From Candidatus Aminicenantota bacterium (GTDB lineage: Bacteria > Acidobacteriota > Aminicenantia > Aminicenantales > Saccharicenantaceae), in assembly GCA_013178315.1 (NCBI GenBank), contig JABLWX010000020.1, forward strand, positions 1 through 36,000: a stretch of 36,000 nucleotides of DNA, given 5' to 3'. The position numbers were made by a program, and so were the translations under genes. The notes beneath the pieces were generated by a model that did not search any database, had not been told where the DNA came from, and saw nothing but the letters and a program-made list of their open reading frames with translations. Below, one piece after another: positions 33,091 to 36,000 of the stretch (positions are counted from its first letter, which is position 1; each line of letters opens with the position of its first letter).

Positions 33091-35298
33091 TTAATAGGCA
33101 AAACTCAAGCCGAACAAGAAGTTCCGCCCCGGCTCCACCCTGGAATCCGGGTCCGGACGGGCCAGGTATTCCTTGTCCAGGACGTTATTGACCCGGAAGT
33201 AGAGCTTGAACCAGCGGTTAAGGTTATAAGTGGTTTTAAGGTTCAGAAGACCGTAGCCTGGAATGGCGATTTCCGCTGGGCCGGGCTCGTCCTGCTTGGC
33301 CTGCAGGTAGCCGTTGACCTCCAAACTGAATCGGCTGAACCAGACCCGGCTACCGATTATCAGTCGAGCCGGGGGAATGTCGTTTAGCGGGTTACCTGAA
33401 ACCCGGCTCTGGCCCTCGTACAGGTAGCCATTCCCAAAAAATGACAGGCGTGAAACCGGGAAGAATTCCCATTCCAGCTCCAGTCCTTTGATCCTGCCCC
33501 GGTCCACATTTCCATAGGTGTATAGGTCAGTATCGATCAGATACCTTTCAACCAGGTTATCTATGCTGTAGCTGAAGCCGTATAAACCAACGAAGAGGCG
33601 GCGGCCCGTTATTTTTAAGCCGGCATCAAAGTTCTGGCTGGATTCATTCTTGAGTTCCGGGTTGGCAATGATGAACCCCCGCCCGGTTATTCCGGTGTAG
33701 TATTTCTCGTTAAGGTCGGGAGCACGGTAGGCCTGTGAATAGTTGGCAAACAGGGAAACCCGTTCGAACAACTGGTAGGAGGCGGACACGAAGCCGGTCA
33801 GGGCTTCATTCCTGGTTGATAGGACTTCTCCACCGGTTTCAGCCCGGGACCTTAGAAAATCGAGCCTTAATCCGCCAACCAGGTCCAGGCCTGGCAGGCC
33901 GGAATAATCCAGAGTAGCGAACAGCCCGGCATCGGTCCGCCTGCCCCCGCGGTATGGATATTCGTCAATTGTTTCCGTGAGGTTGCCGGAACTGTCAAAA
34001 TTCAGGTACTGGTTATAAGCCTGAGCCCTGGCCCGGGCATAAAGGTCAACGCCGGTATTCAATCGAAGCTGGGGCCGCAGATGGTATTCCAGGGCCAGCT
34101 GCCAGCCAAAATCGGTGCTTTCGGTCCGGGCGAAACTCTCCTGTCTTTTGACCGAATTCTGGATCCGGTCGGCCCGGGTTTCCAGGAAATAGGGGTTTAT
34201 GTAGAAATGAAAATTTAGCTGAGCCTTCGGACCAAATGATTTTTCTTTCCAGTTGAACTGGAAAAGGTTCTGATTTTCACGGGGATACCAGGTGGGACGA
34301 GAGTCGGAGTTGCCGGCCGGCTTGCCGATGTTGTTGCCCCGCCCCATCAGGAAGCTGGCGCTAATCTCTCTTCGGTCTGAATACTTGACCACCTTGCCGA
34401 AGAGGCTGGACTGGGTGAAATAGGAGAGTGGGACCTCTCCCGAAGGCGCCCGGTAGTTATCGGCCTGGTCATTCCTGAGGGAAAAATAATAGCCAAGACC
34501 TTTGCTGGCACCGGTAAAGGCCAGGTTGACTTCCCTTTCGTCGTTAACGGTTCCGTACTTTAGGTTGCCGTTGACACGGAAATGGTCTTCGGCCGGTGGA
34601 GTGTAGGTCAGGAAATTTATCACCCCCCCGATGGCATCCGAGCCATAGTAGACCGAGGAAGGACTGCGCAGGATTTCAATCCTGGCCAGGTCTTCGGGAT
34701 TGAGAAAGGAAGCATTGGGGCCGGTGCGCCGGTCGCTGGACAGCCTGGCTCCATCCACCAGCAGGAGAATCCTCCTCCTGGCCAGGCCACGAATGGAAGG
34801 CACTATGGAAAAACCACCCGAACCCAGGCTGGCCACACCGGTGGCTTCCTGGACAATATCGGTGATGTGGGCGGGCAGCTTTTCCTCGATTGTCAGCGAG
34901 CTGACCACCGAGCTGGCCGCCGGCACCGAGGTCAGTGGTTCTGGAAACCTGGTGGCCGTGACCACCACCTCTTCTCTCTGGGGAATGAACGGGGTAAGAA
35001 CGAAACTTATGGCCTGGCCGGCGGGCGGCCTGTTGACCTGGAATTCCTGCTCGAAATAATCCGGGTGTTTGATCCTGAACTTCAGCTTTTTTTCGGGCGA
35101 GGGGACTTCCAGGCTGAACTGGCCCTGGTCATCGGTCAGCACCGATTGCCCCAGGTTAATCAGCGTAACCTCTGCCTGACCGACCGGAAGTCCGGCCGGG
35201 CTTAAGACCCGGCCTTTCAGGGTGTTGTTGGCAAAGAGGAGGGAATTTTGGAAAAAAATAACAATAATGACTGGTAGTATTTTTGACACGCGTTTCAT
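33091..35298 (-). CDS. TonB-dependent outer-membrane receptor
   Basis: 735 aa from ATG 35298, preceded by GGAG; the in-frame upstream start (35340) would put 14 polar residues before the signal peptide (KILPVIIVIFFQNSLLFA). Next is a carboxypeptidase-regulatory-like beta domain (about 22-105, LKGRVLSPAGLPVGQAEVTL), a TonB-box-like REEVVVTATRFPE, the plug domain (about 120-225, including GSGGFSIVPSIRGLARRRIL and RIEILRSPSSVYYGSDAIGG), and a 22-stranded-type barrel with RVNNVLDKEYLARPDP and a final FLFGLSFAY. It imports a scarce compound (siderophore, cobalamin or glycan) with TonB energy; which one is not clear. The plug and barrel are BtuB/FepA-like. Divergent from the methyltransferase. Confidence 0.93.
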   Translation of the reverse strand: MKRVSKILPVIIVIFFQNSLLFANNTLKGRVLSPAGLPVGQAEVTLINLGQSVLTDDQGQFSLEVPSPEKKLKFRIKHPDYFEQEFQVNRPPAGQAISFVLTPFIPQREEVVVTATRFPEPLTSVPAASSVVSSLTIEEKLPAHITDIVQEATGVASLGSGGFSIVPSIRGLARRRILLLVDGARLSSDRRTGPNASFLNPEDLARIEILRSPSSVYYGSDAIGGVINFLTYTPPAEDHFRVNGNLKYGTVNDEREVNLAFTGASKGLGYYFSLRNDQADNYRAPSGEVPLSYFTQSSLFGKVVKYSDRREISASFLMGRGNNIGKPAGNSDSRPTWYPRENQNLFQFNWKEKSFGPKAQLNFHFYINPYFLETRADRIQNSVKRQESFARTESTDFGWQLALEYHLRPQLRLNTGVDLYARARAQAYNQYLNFDSSGNLTETIDEYPYRGGRRTDAGLFATLDYSGLPGLDLVGGLRLDFLRSRAETGGEVLSTRNEALTGFVSASYQLFERVSLFANYSQAYRAPDLNEKYYTGITGRGFIIANPELKNESSQNFDAGLKITGRRLFVGLYGFSYSIDNLVERYLIDTDLYTYGNVDRGRIKGLELEWEFFPVSRLSFFGNGYLYEGQSRVSGNPLNDIPPARLIIGSRVWFSRFSLEVNGYLQAKQDEPGPAEIAIPGYGLLNLKTTYNLNRWFKLYFRVNNVLDKEYLARPDPDSRVEPGRNFLFGLSFAY

Positions 35299-35351
35299 CG
35301 CCTTTTCTCCCGTGGCCACAACCTTATCTGTGTAGCCCATTAAGAAGCAAA

Positions 35352-35381
35352 ATTTTATGTTATTGACGATATCTAAGTCAA
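35352..35381 (-). promoter_or_regulatory. Promoter of the TonB-dependent receptor gene
   Basis: Minus strand: -35 TTGACT (35381-35376), 18-bp spacer, -10 TAAAAT (35357-35352). The -35 and spacer include TTGAC-N9-GTCAA, a short inverted repeat. I see no cobalamin riboswitch box in the roughly 50-nt leader. Confidence 0.5.
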
Positions 35382-35403
35382 AATTCTTCCCTTATGGCCG
35401 GGG

Positions 35404-35432
35404 TTGACAGCCATCTGATTACCGGATATCTT
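35404..35432 (+). promoter_or_regulatory. Promoter of the methyltransferase gene
   Basis: Perfect -35 TTGACA (35404-35409), 17-bp spacer, -10 TATCTT (35427-35432). Start of transcription near 35439, about 23 nt before ATG 35462. Confidence 0.5.
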
Positions 35433-35461
35433 AGGTTCAAAATTTACCGTAAGAGCCCAGG

Positions 35462-36000
35462 ATGAACAAAACAGGTAATAAGAAGCATCAACCAGACCGG
35501 GTTGCCCCGGGGAAGAAAGTTTTGAGAGGCGGTCAATTGAAGGCTTCATCCCTGAACCATATGGAAAGAAGAAAAGAAATGTATGCTTCTTATGGTTATG
35601 ATATTGAACGAGAGAGGCAGGCCATCATCGAGACAGCGCAGCCCCTTTCGGGACGGATCCTGGAGGCTGGAACGGGCAAGGGTCATTTTGCGGTTGCCCT
35701 GGCCCGCCTGGGCTACCGCCTCGTAAGCTTTGATTTATCTGAAGAGCAGCTGCCGTTGGCTGCAGAAAACCTGGCTTCTCAGGGATTAAGCGACCGGGTT
35801 GAGCTCAGACAGGAAAACGGGGAAAGCCTCAGTTTTCCGGATGCTTCTTTTGACGCGGTTTTCTCCGTCAACATGGTTCACCACCTGGAAAATCCTTTCC
35901 AGGTCCTGCGGGAGCTGAACAGGGTCTTAAAACCGGGTGGGAAGCTGGTCATCAGCGATTTCAGCCCGGAGGGCCTGGCCATGATGGCCGAGGTGCACCA
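35462..36000 (+). CDS. Class I SAM-dependent methyltransferase (partial, cut by window end)
   Basis: The first 179 codons are open to the window edge with no stop. After a basic N-terminus of about 35 residues the Rossmann methyltransferase fold is plain: motif I ILEAGTGKGHFAVALARLG, acidic loop after the second strand (VSFDLSEEQL), motif for the adenine pocket (ENGESLSFPDASFDAVFS), HHLENPFQVLRELNRVLKPGG and LVISDFSPEG. This is the UbiE/Methyltransf_11 type. The substrate cannot be told; it is divergent from the TonB-dependent receptor. The Shine-Dalgarno is weak; ATG 35560 (in-frame MERRKEMYASYGYD) is an alternative start. Confidence 0.85.
   Translation, partial: MNKTGNKKHQPDRVAPGKKVLRGGQLKASSLNHMERRKEMYASYGYDIERERQAIIETAQPLSGRILEAGTGKGHFAVALARLGYRLVSFDLSEEQLPLAAENLASQGLSDRVELRQENGESLSFPDASFDAVFSVNMVHHLENPFQVLRELNRVLKPGGKLVISDFSPEGLAMMAEVH

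Noticed and set aside
35358-35381. A shared operator with the tetR promoter (both contain TTGAC...GTCAA)
   Set aside because: Spacing differs (9 versus 11 bp between those cores), and TTGAC is simply part of the -35 box.
1-36000. CRISPR arrays, tRNA genes, insertion sequences
   Set aside because: No regularly spaced repeats, no cloverleaf-like segment and no transposase or terminal inverted repeats were seen on reading through both strands.

Overview
The window reads as chromosomal DNA of a moderately GC-rich, Gram-negative-type (two-membrane) bacterium with an anaerobic or fermentative side to its metabolism. Evidence for an outer membrane is a TonB-dependent receptor and two small signal-peptide proteins that look like beta-barrels. 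Evidence for fermentation is an indolepyruvate:ferredoxin oxidoreductase plus an ADP-forming acyl-CoA synthetase. A zinc-ribbon Ser/Thr kinase fused to a TolB-like domain and TPRs, a Tat-exported GH109-type protein and System II cytochrome c maturation together suggest a lineage such as Candidatus Aminicenantes (inference from gene style, not from a marker gene). No tRNA, rRNA, CRISPR array or insertion sequence was seen, and no convincing intrinsic terminator; several good sigma70-like promoters (TTGACA/TATAAT type) are visible.

Layout. 1-379: non-coding, with a strong leftward promoter for a gene outside the window. 467-4221 (+): secreted M28 metallopeptidase, small outer-membrane-like protein, Tat-exported GH109/Gfo-Idh-MocA protein. 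4436-10277 (+): six-gene efflux operon (TetR regulator, HlyD-type adaptor, two ABC ATPases, two ABC-2 permeases) with the gene order of E. coli ybhGFSR, but with the YbhF double ATPase split in two. Its promoter carries a palindrome and appears to give a leaderless regulator mRNA. 10402-11736 (+): AT-rich AbiEi/AbiEii toxin-antitoxin pair with a long palindrome over its own promoter, probably acquired. 11917-14319 (-): Ser/Thr kinase. 14688-18676 (-): yebC-ruvC-ruvA-ruvB-queA, an ordinary recombination/tRNA-modification operon. 18903-20042 (+): membrane diguanylate cyclase. 20244-21125 (+): folD. 21369-24001 (-): rrf2-resB-ccsB, cytochrome c maturation led by a cysteine-containing Rrf2 regulator. 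24188-28739 (+): iorA-iorB-ACD, a three-gene route from 2-oxo (aryl) acids through acyl-CoA to free acid plus ATP, divergent from rrf2. 28894-31896 (-): receiver/multi-PAS/histidine kinase. 32031-32642 (+): small outer-membrane-like protein. 32734-35298 (-): TonB-dependent receptor followed by a DUF6506-like gene. 35462-36000 (+): class I methyltransferase cut by the window end.

The most notable points are the iorAB-ACD operon, in which IorA lacks its usual C-terminal ferredoxin domain and the ACD has its ATP-grasp part first; its back-to-back promoter with the Rrf2 gene; the palindromic operators at the tetR and abiE promoters; and the AT-rich AbiE island. I did not find an entirely new defence or mobile system.
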